Shown piece after piece: positions 32,338 to 43,100 of a DNA stretch of 64,000 nt (positions are counted from its first letter, which is position 1; each line of letters begins with the position of its first letter). Source of the stretch: Acrasis kona (taxonomy: Eukaryota; Heterolobosea; Eutetramitea; Acrasida; Acrasidae); assembly GCA_026419775.2 (NCBI GenBank), contig JAOPGA020000966.1:62001-126000 (forward strand), read 5' to 3'. Below the pieces are notes generated by a model, which was given only the letters and a program-made list of their open reading frames with translations, made no database searches and had not been told where the DNA came from. Position numbers and translations under genes: made by a program.

Positions 32338-32733
32338 ATGAAACAAGAGAAGGAAGTAGGAGAGATCGAACAAAAGTTGAAGAGTAGCTCAATTCATGAA
32401 AAGAAGAGTACCCCGACTAAAGAGGGAAAACCGAAGCTTTTGCCTGAAGATCCAACCTTCGATCTAGTCCAAGGCACTACTGAAATACGCTACGTGTTAT
32501 CATATGGCAAGGGAAAGAAGACAGACGAGGTAGAAAATTATAAAAACATACTAGATGCTGTTCGAAAAAAATTAAAAAACAAAGGATGGGATATGAAGGG
32601 TGTATCGTGCACCGCGATCAAGAGCTGTACGATTGAAGAGGCATTGGCTTGGTACTATTGGCTTAGAGATGCCAGATTGCCATTTGATAGGGTTGCTCTG
32701 AGCGTCTTTGTGTGTGATTATAAAAAGCAATAA
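32338..32733 (+). CDS. Unknown small protein
   Basis: 131 residues from a natural ATG; AATAAA overlaps the stop region (AGCAATAAAATG). The N-terminal 40 residues are Lys/Glu/Ser-rich and probably disordered. The rest looks folded (IRYVLSYGKGKK, GWDMKGVSCTAIKSCTIEEA, FDRVALSVFVCDYK). I recognise no family. Confidence 0.6.
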   Translation: MKQEKEVGEIEQKLKSSSIHEKKSTPTKEGKPKLLPEDPTFDLVQGTTEIRYVLSYGKGKKTDEVENYKNILDAVRKKLKNKGWDMKGVSCTAIKSCTIEEALAWYYWLRDARLPFDRVALSVFVCDYKKQ

Positions 32734-33128
32734 AATGTATTTTCACCATAAAGTATTGCTGTGAATGTCTGTACTATACCAACAGTGTATGTAGCCTAAA
32801 AGTGACAGTAGTGGAAACTACGTACAGTTTTGGAAATCATTTTAAGGGGATCCAAAGTGTAGACGATGAAAGTGTTGTCCCCGTAACAGAACCCTCATAC
32901 GTGTTCATGTATGATAGATTCTCAATGCAAGAAGATGAAGGCCAAATGGATATGTCCATTACGAAGACTCAACTCAAGGTAGATGATCCTACCCATATTT
33001 GAATTGGAGGATCTACCAAAGATTAAAGTTACACATTTTGACCTATTATTATGGCTGATCTGTTAACAAATTGTTTATTTGAACGAGTTAGGATACATCA
33101 CATCTTAGTGGCCACTTGTAGTTCTCGA

Positions 33129-33515
33129 TCATACCTCATTCCGTTTTTGTGCCATCGTTGTTTGAAGTTGTTGAATACCGACATTATCACTTGGTGTTTT
33201 GTGTACCTCAATCGTAGTATGATACAGATACAGTTCTAAAATAAATAAATAAATTTTATATTACACGATTTAGTTTTCAATGTTTTGTAGTTATAGACTT
33301 TCTGAGTGACTTTCCGAGTTTCTTCTGCTTCTAGATATGATGGTCTTAAGTAGGTCTCCTTCTTCTTCTCTAATGAAGTCCTGTTCTTGAAGCATAATGT
33401 CTTCTGTCCTATCCCTGTAGCAGTTGAAAATATCGTACTTTGGTTCTTTTGGTGTTCTAGGTGATGATGTAAGGGGTAGGATGTTCACTTCCACTCTTGA
33501 GTATCCTGTATCCAT
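33129..33515 (-). CDS. Unknown 107-residue protein, two exons (predicted)
   Basis: Exon 1 is 33299..33515 (ATG at 33515) and exon 2 is 33129..33235, joined over a 63-nt intron (GTCTAT...TTTTAG), longer than others here. The joined frame continues with coding-like text (LYLYHTTIEVHKTPSDN, then LQTTMAQKRNEV) to a TGA. The middle part is acidic and helical (DIMLQEQDFIREEEGDLL). No family recognised. If the intron is not used, the product would stop at 74 residues. Confidence 0.5.
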
Positions 33516-33929
33516 TTTTTTGTTGGGATTTGTTCGTTGTTATGCCCTCAGGTTTAAAATTTATAAGAGAGCTATGACCATAAAGAATTTCTACTTCACC
33601 ATTTAGATATTGATTTTTGATTAGTTGACTAGGGATTGTCCATAGATGGTCCTTATATTTGTAACAAAAGTGCGGTTTGAGTTACCGAGGAGCCTTTAAT
33701 CTTGATTAGGCTTAACTCTATGTCCATATAAATGACGTAGAGTCATAATCATTAATCATTTGAATTAATATTAACGGCGCTCCGCTAATTAGAAACTTCT
33801 GATGTTAATAACTTATTCTATTAATATCAAACAAATAAAAACCGATAAGATTTTATTATATTAATATTATATAAAATTTAATATAAAAGTTGTATGCAGG
33901 TTATATTCTCTGTTAACAAATAGGGTCTC
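33516..33929. other. AT-rich intergenic stretch
   Basis: Strongly AT-rich around 33740-33900 with many TTAATATTA-type words; no coding frame seen. Confidence 0.4.
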
Positions 33930-34225
33930 TCAATGGATGCTTAGCGAACGCACCAGGCAATAGCATGGAAAAGATGGCCTTGAGTTAAAGTAATTTGAAT
34001 TAACAAACCTCCACTTGCCATGAAGTCTGACAAGGTATGGAGACAAGGGACCGTCAGCTCTCAATACTGAATTCAAAGTGTTTCCGTACTCATAAAACAC
34101 GCGTCCAAGTTCGATCCACATTGTTTCAAAAATGGATGTCTTTTTGCGATCGAATGCAGGGATGAGCCCTGGAGAGGTCAAACAAAGGATTTTTTCCCTC
34201 CAAATGAATGTCCAACAACTACGAG
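33930..34225 (-). pseudogene. Alpha/beta-hydrolase relic
   Basis: On the minus strand, LVVVGHSFGGK at 34193-34225 is the nucleophile elbow (G-H-S-x-G-G) of an alpha/beta hydrolase. A stop lies directly before it. The next text, LTSPGLIPAFDRKKTSIFE, follows in a shifted frame, matching the strand that normally lies after the elbow, and continues FETMWIELGRVFYEYGNTL for about 60 codons. The acid and histidine of the triad and the whole N-terminus are not found. It is a decayed or badly truncated gene, and the substrate is unknown. Confidence 0.55.
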
Positions 34226-34642
34226 TTATGATAATATTCTGATAAGATGAAATTGATCCATTTTGATAATGACCGAATCAAAACTGAGTTGCAAGTGAAA
34301 TAAAGAGTCGTATAGACACGTAAGGTAGATAAGGTAAATACACAGTGTTTACACGATCAATATTGTTTCTTAACGTTTATTCAAATATTATTAAGTTACC
34401 TTTTATACTGGCAAGTTCATACGAAGTTCCCAAGAACTATAATGCATCCTTCAATCTCCACATGCTAGTGTTCGCTTCTTGATGTTCTTCTAAATTGTAA
34501 TTAATAATTACAACAGCAAGATACTTTAAAAGTAGAATTGTTCAAGATGTCATGTAAAAATAGATGACAGCTACATATAAGGCAAGTCTTGTAGAAATAA
34601 ATGAAGCTCAGCGTACGCTATTTCATTCATACAACAAACAAA
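34226..34642. other. Promoter-side intergenic region
   Basis: No gene seen. ACATATAAGG at about 34571-34580 is a weak TATA-like word about 65 bases before the chosen ATG of the next gene. Confidence 0.4.
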
Positions 34643-35611
34643 ATGAGAACACTTCTTTTACTAGTATCGGCCTATTTACTGGTCACCACTTTTTGTCAAT
34701 CGACATTCAAATCATCAAATAACACTCAGTATTCCTACTTCAACGACAAAGTATACAGGTTGGATTCGTCTGGGAACATTGTTCAAACATTTACCGTTGC
34801 CACTCCAGATCCGAATGCCCCAAGTCAATATATCGATGCAGGACAAAACTTTTTCCTAATAAGATCTGCCTACCCTTCAAAAGGCTTTGGAACATACAAC
34901 GTGGACACCGGTAAAAGATTCTTCATACAAAACAGTGAATACAATCAAGCATACATTGACAGTGGTAATGTTGTGATTGCTCACAGAAGTATTATCGGCG
35001 TAAACAGAGGAGGCTCTCTCTTCCTTGATGTCAAGATTAAAACTTACACAAGAGAGCTTGTGTTATTGGACCGATTCCAACTTCCGTATAGTTCAAGATT
35101 GATTGTTGCAAATGGATACATGATAGGTATTACTGATGAAAGAGTCAACAAGGATGGTGACTTTTTCCGCTATGTGTCATATGCAAATCCTTGCACTAGT
35201 AAAACCGAATGTGAAGGAACTCCAATTACTTGTAACTTTAAGACCAAAGTATGCGACAGCAAGGGAGATTGGAAGGCACCAACTCCAAGTTGTTGGACTT
35301 GTCCACCAGGAGAAACTCATTGGTGGGAAGCAGGGTTAACTGCAGCTCCTGAGCCTGGCAACGATCAATGTACCTGTGTTTCAATTGCCAATATTACTAA
35401 TGGTCCATCAACAACTTTGGAACCAACCACTACTTTGGCACCATCAAATCCAACCACACAATCACCAACTGCCACTGGTGCACAATCAACCACTAAACCA
35501 GTAAATCAACAAAATGAGTCAGGCGAAGATAACTCCAAAGAAGCATCCTCTGCATCCTCAGTCATAGTTGGTGCAGTAGGAGCAGCAGCCATTGTAGCTG
35601 CAGTATTGTAA
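34643..35611 (+). CDS. Secreted GPI-anchored protein sharing the CWTCP module
   Basis: 322 residues from the ATG at 34643, chosen over the in-frame ATG at 34601 because MRTLLLLVSAYLLVTTFCQS is a clean signal peptide. The first 190 residues form an all-beta-looking region (YFNDKVYRLDSSGNIVQTF, then RELVLLDRFQLPYSSRLIV), resembling repeats of a propeller but not assigned. A Cys-rich module follows (CTSKTECEGTPITC, then CWTCPPGETHWWEAGL with NDQCTCV). Next come a short Thr-Pro stalk, NESGEDNSKEASSAS and a hydrophobic C-terminus (VIVGAVGAAAIVAAVL), the same GPI-type tail as the 24-kb protein. An ambiguous base (35616) lies just after the stop. Confidence 0.78.
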   Translation: MRTLLLLVSAYLLVTTFCQSTFKSSNNTQYSYFNDKVYRLDSSGNIVQTFTVATPDPNAPSQYIDAGQNFFLIRSAYPSKGFGTYNVDTGKRFFIQNSEYNQAYIDSGNVVIAHRSIIGVNRGGSLFLDVKIKTYTRELVLLDRFQLPYSSRLIVANGYMIGITDERVNKDGDFFRYVSYANPCTSKTECEGTPITCNFKTKVCDSKGDWKAPTPSCWTCPPGETHWWEAGLTAAPEPGNDQCTCVSIANITNGPSTTLEPTTTLAPSNPTTQSPTATGAQSTTKPVNQQNESGEDNSKEASSASSVIVGAVGAAAIVAAVL

Positions 35612-35790
35612 TGCGNAGTTGAAATAAATTAATAAATCTAAACTTTTATAATTAATCCTTTGGCAAGATTGAACTTTTGGTATCCGCATCCATTCTCTTG
35701 TTTGGTGGTGCTATTAATAATAATCATAGTTATGGTGGGTAAAATACAAAATCTGATTCCTGCACCATTATAAAAAATTTCAATTTATAG

Positions 35791-36369
35791 CAGCAGCTTC
35801 CTCTTTATATCCAGTATGCAATGCAGAAATCTATAAATCATTGTGAAGGACAGAAAACTTTACAAGTTGAATCAGAAGATTATATGGCATATATTTTCAG
35901 ATGCAAAGAGAAGAGAGTTGCAATTACAAGAATTGAATTCGAACAACGCACCTCGCACTCCTTCTTACACTTCTTCTCCAAAATCACATCTAGACTAAAG
36001 ACGAGAGAATACAAGAAGAAGTTACTTGATTTGATTGATGCATTCTTCTCCGACAAGTTTCAAGAAACTCTTAGCGACAAACACTCTATTCCTGAAAAAC
36101 TAAAAGCATTAGACGATTTTATGGAGCAGGACATTTTAGAAAAAATATCAACACTTCTGGAACCATGCTTTCCTCCTCATTACAACATTGTAAAGTTCCT
36201 AACTGACTGTTTCGAGAGAAATTTAGTTGAGGTATGTTGTGTTGTACATTAGTCGTGTATTGACCATGAAGTTCGTTCAAGATGTAATGAGTAAAACACA
36301 TAAAGTATACTCAAAGGTGCAGATGGTAGAGAAGCTACCTCTCATTAGATGGTTACAAGAATATCATTG
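35791..36369 (+). pseudogene. Sec6/EXOC3-like exocyst fragment, truncated by a LINE
   Basis: An internal exon begins after the acceptor TTTATAG at 35790 and runs to 36231. A 40-nt intron (36232-36271) joins it to a second exon starting FVQDVMSK. The text resembles the middle of Sec6: DAFFSDKFQETL, then LEPCFPPHYNIVKFLTDCFE, then KLPLIRWLQEYH. The frame stops at 36369, inside the 3' end of a minus-strand LINE. No upstream exons could be found, so both ends are missing. Sec6 is a core exocyst subunit tethering vesicles at the plasma membrane; a full copy presumably exists elsewhere. Confidence 0.55.
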
Positions 36370-39300
36370 AATGAACTGCTTCAATACCAGAGAGGCAGTC
36401 AGTCATAACAGTGACATTTTGACCGTCTCTAGAGCGCCTTAAAGCTTGGAGGAACCCATAGAGTTCTGCTTTATAGTTGTTGGCTATGCCAGGTATTCTT
36501 CCGTACTCCACCTTATCAAAGTCCTCACTATTTACTACCGCGTACGCAGCTTTAGTTTTGTACCAAGTGACAGCATTTCCATCGCTATTGATGTCGTTAG
36601 AGGTGGGTCTAACGAGGTTTGAGCGAGCTTCTTCAAGGAATAGTGCAACCTTTCCTTTGTCTGGCGAGGCCATAGTGCGTGACACTGTCCTGGTGTGGAA
36701 GTCCTTCAAGTTGACATCTAAGATATCCGATAGTTGTTGGATATTGTCAGCATTAGACCAGAGGGGGTCATTTAAAAGGTGTATGCTCTTTGCAGCAAGA
36801 AAACGCGATGTCTCGGAATCTGTTGTGTGCTTGTTACAGGCTGTGAGTATATACGAAGATGCATTCATTAGCAGTGAGTTGTCAACCATGTGCAGATTAG
36901 TGGAGTACAGCAGATTGCACGAGTTCACAAGATAAGAGTTTACCCGATTGGTGTGGAAGATTCGAGTTTTGGACATTGCTGGATAAACATGCAAACGGTT
37001 AGCGAGTTGAATGTCAAAGAATCGTCGCTTGGTGGTGGCAAAGAGGTGGAGATCAGTGCGAGAATTTAAAGACTTGTGTAGCCCAACAAAAACTTCAGTT
37101 TTGATCAACGTGGAGGGATGGCCTAGCCCATAGCCACCTCTATTTGGTTAGGCAAAAAGGAACAGTCTACCCATGTTTCTTCTACGTATCCCGGCAATGT
37201 TAATAAAGGAGGAGGAGACCAGACTGTCTAATTTCTGGAGTTGTGTGTTGTTCCAGCTGAAGCAGTCTGCAGCGTATGTTGTAGTCGGAATAATGATTGT
37301 ATTCACGGCCATGATGAGCTGGTTGACAGGGAGGAAGTGGTTCCTAAGCTTCTCAAATTTCTTCCTGACCTGTGAGGTGATATGGTCAACGTGGCCAGAA
37401 TAAGAACCGTCAGCTGAGAAGTGGGCGCAGAGGTAGCGTATGGGCTCTTGCGGAGGGAGAGACATAATGGGTGTACCATCAATGAGAATGGATGGTGGAT
37501 TGGTTGCATTAAAACCGTAGGTGTTGGTGAAGAGAAATATTTTCGAGGCATTTATCTCTAGACCAGTGCCACTTATCGCCACTAGTAGGGAATCTATAAG
37601 CAGCTGCAGGTGTTGGATGTTGTCTGATGCTAGCGCAACATCATCTGCATAGAGTAGAGAAGAGATACAAATGCATTCGTCATGAGTGAATTTGTATCCA
37701 AGATTCATAGAGTTAATTTTATCCGCGATGGCATCAACGAAGAAGTTGAACAGGAGTGGTGAAAGAATATCGCCCTGTCGCACTCCTCTGCAGACTTTAA
37801 ATTCATCTGTGATGACAAGACCAGTTATAACATCACTGAAGGCGTCAGAGTAGAGTCCATCGATCATCTCAATGAAATCTACGGGGATGCCCTTGTGGCG
37901 AAGCGCCACAAACAGAAATGACTGTGATATAGAGTCAAACGCCTTTGTAAAGTCAATGGTACAAAGGTGGAAAGGTCTATTATGGACATTGGCATCGTCA
38001 AGTGCGTTTAGGATTGTTTTAATCTTCATGGCACAGTTTCGGCTTCTCCTAAAACCGCCCTGGGAGTCATTGAGGAGGTGATATTCTTCAGTGATGTTGG
38101 AGAGGCGGGTATTAAGCAATTTGGAGAAAAGCTTGTATATGGTGTTTAGTGGCGGAAGTTGTCAACCTTGTACTCTGATCCCTTTTTGTGTATAAGCCAG
38201 ATGCGACAAGCTTTTCAAGAAGTGGGAACCTGTTTAGAAACCAAACAATCGTTAAAGATTGATAGAAGGATCTCCACAATAAGAGGTGGAGCATGTTTCC
38301 ATAGTTCATAATAGGGCACAGTATCGATACCTGACGCTTTGTTGTTTGGAAGCGACACGAGTGCAGATGACATCTCCACACTGTCGAAGGGTTTAGTGAG
38401 GTAGTCATGGGCTGAAGGTGGTATTTCGGAAGATGCGGCAGCAGAGCGGTATGAGTGGTTATCAACAGAGAGATCATCCTTTTGGAAATTATCCATGTTT
38501 TGGTGGACAGATTGTAGGACGAACTTAGGATCGAAGGAGACAGCTCCTGAGTGATCAATAAGCGCTGTGAGAGTGGGAGACTTCGCTGTTGAGTTGATGT
38601 GGCGATACCACTTCTTGCGGTTTTGAAAGAAGTTCCGGTTTCTGGTCTTAATACCATTGATGCGCCTGTCTTTAGATTCACTCTGAATGGTGGCAACTAA
38701 TTTCTCGGCAGATACCTTCACATAATTGTCGGCATCGAGAGCGAGGTCATCATCAACCTATAGAGCGCTAGTAGAGCTGTCAAAATCAAACATATCGTTC
38801 AATATATGGTCACGTTCGCGTTGGGCGAAACGAAGAGCTTTTCTAGCTTTCCTCACATTCTTACTGTCGAATGTGTCTGGTTTTGGTGGTTTGATACCAA
38901 AAACCTCTGTGGCACATTTTAGTAAGTGGTTGATGAGGTGGCTACTTCTGGCTTCCACCGATAATGAAACAGGGGCCTCATAGGCTTCGGCGAGAAGTTC
39001 ATATTCATTCCATCTCTCGGTGAAACCACTGATGTCTTCCAAGATATCTGGGAAGTCAAACCTAACGGGAGGAGAAGGTTTTTTTGAACTGACGAAATTC
39101 TGGTAGAAATGTCCATGGTGACTAACCGATGGTCAGTAGCCTTGGAACCGATGAAGTAGTCAATTCTACTTTTGGATAAGTGAAACGTATGATGGGACCG
39201 AAATACTGATTCAATATCGATGAGGCCGAATTTGGTCCATGAATGACAGAATTGCAGAAGAGGGGCTGCGGTGTGTGTCTTCAGAGTCGCCTTTGTTGGA

Positions 39301-39411
39301 TGATATCATTCCAGTCGCCTCCAAAAATGGAGATAGATGAGGAGGTGACACGTTTCTCCTAACTAAAGCTCTTATGAAAAAGAAGAAGAAGCGAACGTCG
39401 AAATAAAACAT
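36353..39411 (-). mobile_element. Degenerate LINE with endonuclease, RT and RNase H
   Basis: Read on the minus strand from about 39410. Endonuclease tail: GGDWNDIIQ (GDxN motif) then, after a frame change, SRIDYFIGSKATDHRL (SxIDY and DHR motifs). A linker follows, then reverse transcriptase with FTKAFDSI, GVRQGDILSPLLFN and SLLYADDVAL (YADD intact), and a C-terminal RNase H-like region with YKAELYGFLQAL and MTDCLSGIEAV. Frames change at about 39300, 38750, 38200 and 37120, so it is not functional. The endonuclease N-terminus is missing. RNase H ends abruptly at 36353, so the element is cut at both ends. APE endonuclease with C-terminal RNase H is typical of the I/Tad/Ingi-type groups. Confidence 0.85.
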
Positions 39412-39432
39412 TATTTTTAAGATTTGACATTG

Positions 39433-39711
39433 TTAAATGTGAAAGAAAGTGTGAGCTGTAGGTTCAATAGAGCTTTTAGTCTCCGTTTCGCGGTTATTTA
39501 TTATAAAAATATTTACATTTAAAATCCTGCGATATTGGTTGTGAATTGACTCAGCGGCATTTGTATCACGAGGGAGCTCATTAAACTTAACATTCTCGGA
39601 GCAGCAGCGTACAAGCATTTTTACATGAAGACTTTTTGCGTTAAGTAACCACCAATCAACCCATGCCTTTGAAGTTTGAACCAGGGTATTTTCCAGATTT
39701 CGCTTGGACAT
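39433..39711 (-). mobile_element. Possible MULE-type transposase fragment
   Basis: A 92-codon minus frame with ATG. NELPRDTNAAESIHNQYRR recalls the conserved NN-x-x-E-x-x-H segment near the end of the MULE transposase core, preceded by a Trp-rich helix (AWVDWWLLNAKSL). The rest of the transposase is absent. The match is short, so the assignment is tentative. Confidence 0.35.
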
Positions 39712-40157
39712 GACAATCGATATATTTTTTAATAAAGTGATTTATTTATTATAAAGTACAAGTCGAAATTTATACTTTTTGCTTCACCGCCATAATATAT
39801 AACGGTAATCATGTTCTTGCATCCTCCAGAGTGTTGCTTGTGTTGCCGAGAAGTGTAACGGACAATAAAGTTAGAGTCCGTTCCTAATTCGGTTAGAGCA
39901 AAAAACTTAGAGTTTAGAGTCTCCACTTAGAGTCAAAATCTGTAAACTCTAACAAATAGAATGAATCTCATTATGATTTTGTAAATAGATTGAAAGCACA
40001 TTGTGAAGTTCTCTAACCTGTCAATGTTAAATTTTCGTTTGATGAACAAGATGATATACACAAGCCGGAGAGAGGTCTATCATTCAGTGTGATGAATTTG
40101 TCCGCATCCAGTAAAATCCCGATAGTGATTTAAAATATAAATACACTACGGTACGAA
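39712..40157. other. Intergenic, nothing recognised
   Basis: Contains short repeats of TTAGAGT-type words around 39870-39950 and no coding signal. It should contain the promoter of the next gene. Confidence 0.4.
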
Positions 40158-43100
40158 ATGGGACTCCTATGGCTGCTGATAATGCTAGCGGGCATGGCTT
40201 GCTGCACCAACGTATCGGTAGTAGATGCAAGCACGCTAACGGGCAAGGTGTTATTTGGATATCAGGTTCGTGCACCATTATTTTTGCACACTAAATGTTT
40301 CAGTCCTGGTTCAATACACCGAACGACCCAACAAGGCAAGGATGGAGACATTGGACCACAAATCTGAACGTTTGCGACAATACAACGGTCAGATTCGATT
40401 ACTGGCCAGACGTTAGCGAGTACGACCAATCACTTTTGGAAAACACATCAATGCATTACCCGAACGGAAAAACAGCTCAACTATTTTCCTCCCATTATCC
40501 ATCAGTAGTAGACAAACATTTCGAATGGTTAGCAAATTATTCATGCGACGGCATGCTACTACAAAGATTTCTCGCGGAACTAGGTGATTATGTTTTCTTC
40601 ATGCAAAGAAACAGAGACCTTCAGAATGTGATGCGGTCGGCTCTTAATTGGGGAAGAACATTTGCAGTCATGTACGATGTATCGGGCGTTCCTGCCAATG
40701 TTCTACTATCTAGTTTAATAACAGATTTCAATTACATCATCAACACCATCAATGCAACAAATTCTCCTAGATATCAAAAACAAGATGGAAAACCAGTAGT
40801 TGTGATATGGGGACTTGGGTTTTCGGGTAGAGATGACACATCTTCAATCTCCCTTCAAATTGCACAATACTTTCAATCCATTGGCTGTTTTGTAATCGCT
40901 GGTGTTCCTTATTACTGGAGATATGGATATGGAGATGCCAAACCATTATCCAGTGGATATCCGATGGCTTTTTATGCTTTTGATGCAGTCATGCCATGGA
41001 GGTTAGTCTCTTTTACTCTTATTTATGTTTTTTACACACTTAGTGTTGGTCGGTTTTATGACTCTTCAAGTTTTAATTACAATTTTAAGAATCAAGTCAT
41101 GGGAGATCAATTTGCAACACTTGCTAATGACATTTGGTATTCTCCTGTTTTGTTTCCTGGGTTTTCATGGGCGAATATGAACCCAGACGCTCCCTTCAAT
41201 TCTATTCCGAGAATGGGAGGCTCTTTTTTTCAAATGCAAGCTGATGCTGTTTTAAAGTCCTTGTCTACTAAAAAAACATTCTTGTTCGTGGCAATGTTTG
41301 ATGAGTGTGATGAGGGAACTGCAATGTTCAAGTTGGCAAATAATAAAGAGGATACGCCTGTTGAAGCAAAGTTTTTGTATAATAACATTGACGGTTATAA
41401 CGTTACAAATGACTTTTATTTAAAGTTGGTTGGTAATTTGACGATAACATGGAAGAGATTAGCTCTGTTAAATGCTATGAACAGTACAAATGTGTCTCTG
41501 AGTCAATATGGTGCTGTTTATGAAATGAATGACACCAGTGTAGATTTAATAAAAGATTATAGTGGTAGAGGTAACTCTCTTAAGGTGGTGGGCATAAAAC
41601 CTGAAGCGACTTTGTTCCTTCCTTCAAATTCAATTATTGGTTTGAACGGAAATAGTTGGTTGACCACCAACATGTCAAATGTCATAACTACGTCTAGTAG
41701 TTTTACAATTATGACATGGATAAAGCCCTCTTATGCATATCGCTCAACTGCTGTTGTATCTGCTGTTAATGGATTGTACTCTGCATTTGCATTATTGACA
41801 TCCAATGATGGTTATTTAAGGTGGTATTTAAACTCTGGAGGAGATGTTTATGTATACGCTCAATCTCTTGCTACTATTGTAGCTAATAAATGGATTCATG
41901 TCGGTGTTACTTATAACAGCACAGGTAGAATTGGTGCATTATTTATAGACGGTGTTTTTCAAAGTAGTGTACAAGTAGTTCCTATACAAAACACTGGTCC
42001 TTTGTTAATTGGTGCAAACACTTTTAATTCTCCTATACCTGGTAATTGCGACTATTTTATTGGTAGTATTTCTAAAACTGTGTTTGTTCAATCACTTCTC
42101 GACACTAACCAAATTATTCAAAATAAATTGAAATTTGTGCCAGTTGAGTCAAACGATGGCTTGCTTGTAATTGGACAAGTTGTTCGCTTGTCGATATCAA
42201 ACTTGTATTTGTCTTACACTACAACCACAGGTGCTTGTGGTGCCTATGCAGTATCTGCTACAAGCTTCAACCCATTGTACAGTTATTGGGTCGTAGTGAA
42301 TCCATTTGATGGTAAAAGTGGATCCGTGTCACTCAAATCGTACACGATATCAGATATATACATGTCTCAGTGTGGTGACCAAGTACAAATGGCAGGTTCT
42401 TTTTATTGTTCAAACGCAGCACCTGCATACTCTTCTTTTCAACCAATTTCATCAATTAATGGTCAACTTGGTTCGTTAACATTAATGCTTGATCAAGTCA
42501 ACCACTACTTGTTCAACGTGGTCGGGAATTGGTTGTATGTAAAACCATTTGATGGGACAACAGGGTTTAAAAATTCAGCTTCATTTGTTGTTCAAAATTT
42601 AACTTGTTATGGAAGACCCGCTCTTCAATCTTGTTCTTCGCCTAATGGTACTTGTACAGATATAAATAATTGTAATTGCAATACGGGATATTTTGGACCA
42701 ATGTGCGAAGCATGGTCTTGTAACAACAAAATTTATAATTCTTCAAAGGTATGTTCGGGTAATGGCACCTGCTCTTCACCTGGACTGTGTATTTGTAATT
42801 TAAATTATTTTGGAGTAGATTGTGAGTTGTATAGATGCTTTGGGTACTTGTTAAATGATACGCGCTCATGTGGTTTGAATGGCACTTGTGTTGGTCCGGA
42901 TAGGTGTTTGTGTAATGATGGTTACGTGTGGTCTGGTAGTTGTGTACCTGTTACTACAACTCCCACTGTTACACCTACTGCATCACCTACTCCGACCGCC
43001 ACTCCTACACAGACACCCACACCTACTCCAACCAATACACCCACGCAGACATCAACTCCTACTGCTACTCCCTCTCTAACATTGACACCAACGTCCACCC

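Noticed and set aside
32802-33002. 66-codon plus frame (YVFMYDRFSMQEDEG text)
   Set aside because: It starts at GTG with no ATG or convincing upstream exon; it may be a relic but cannot be supported as a gene.
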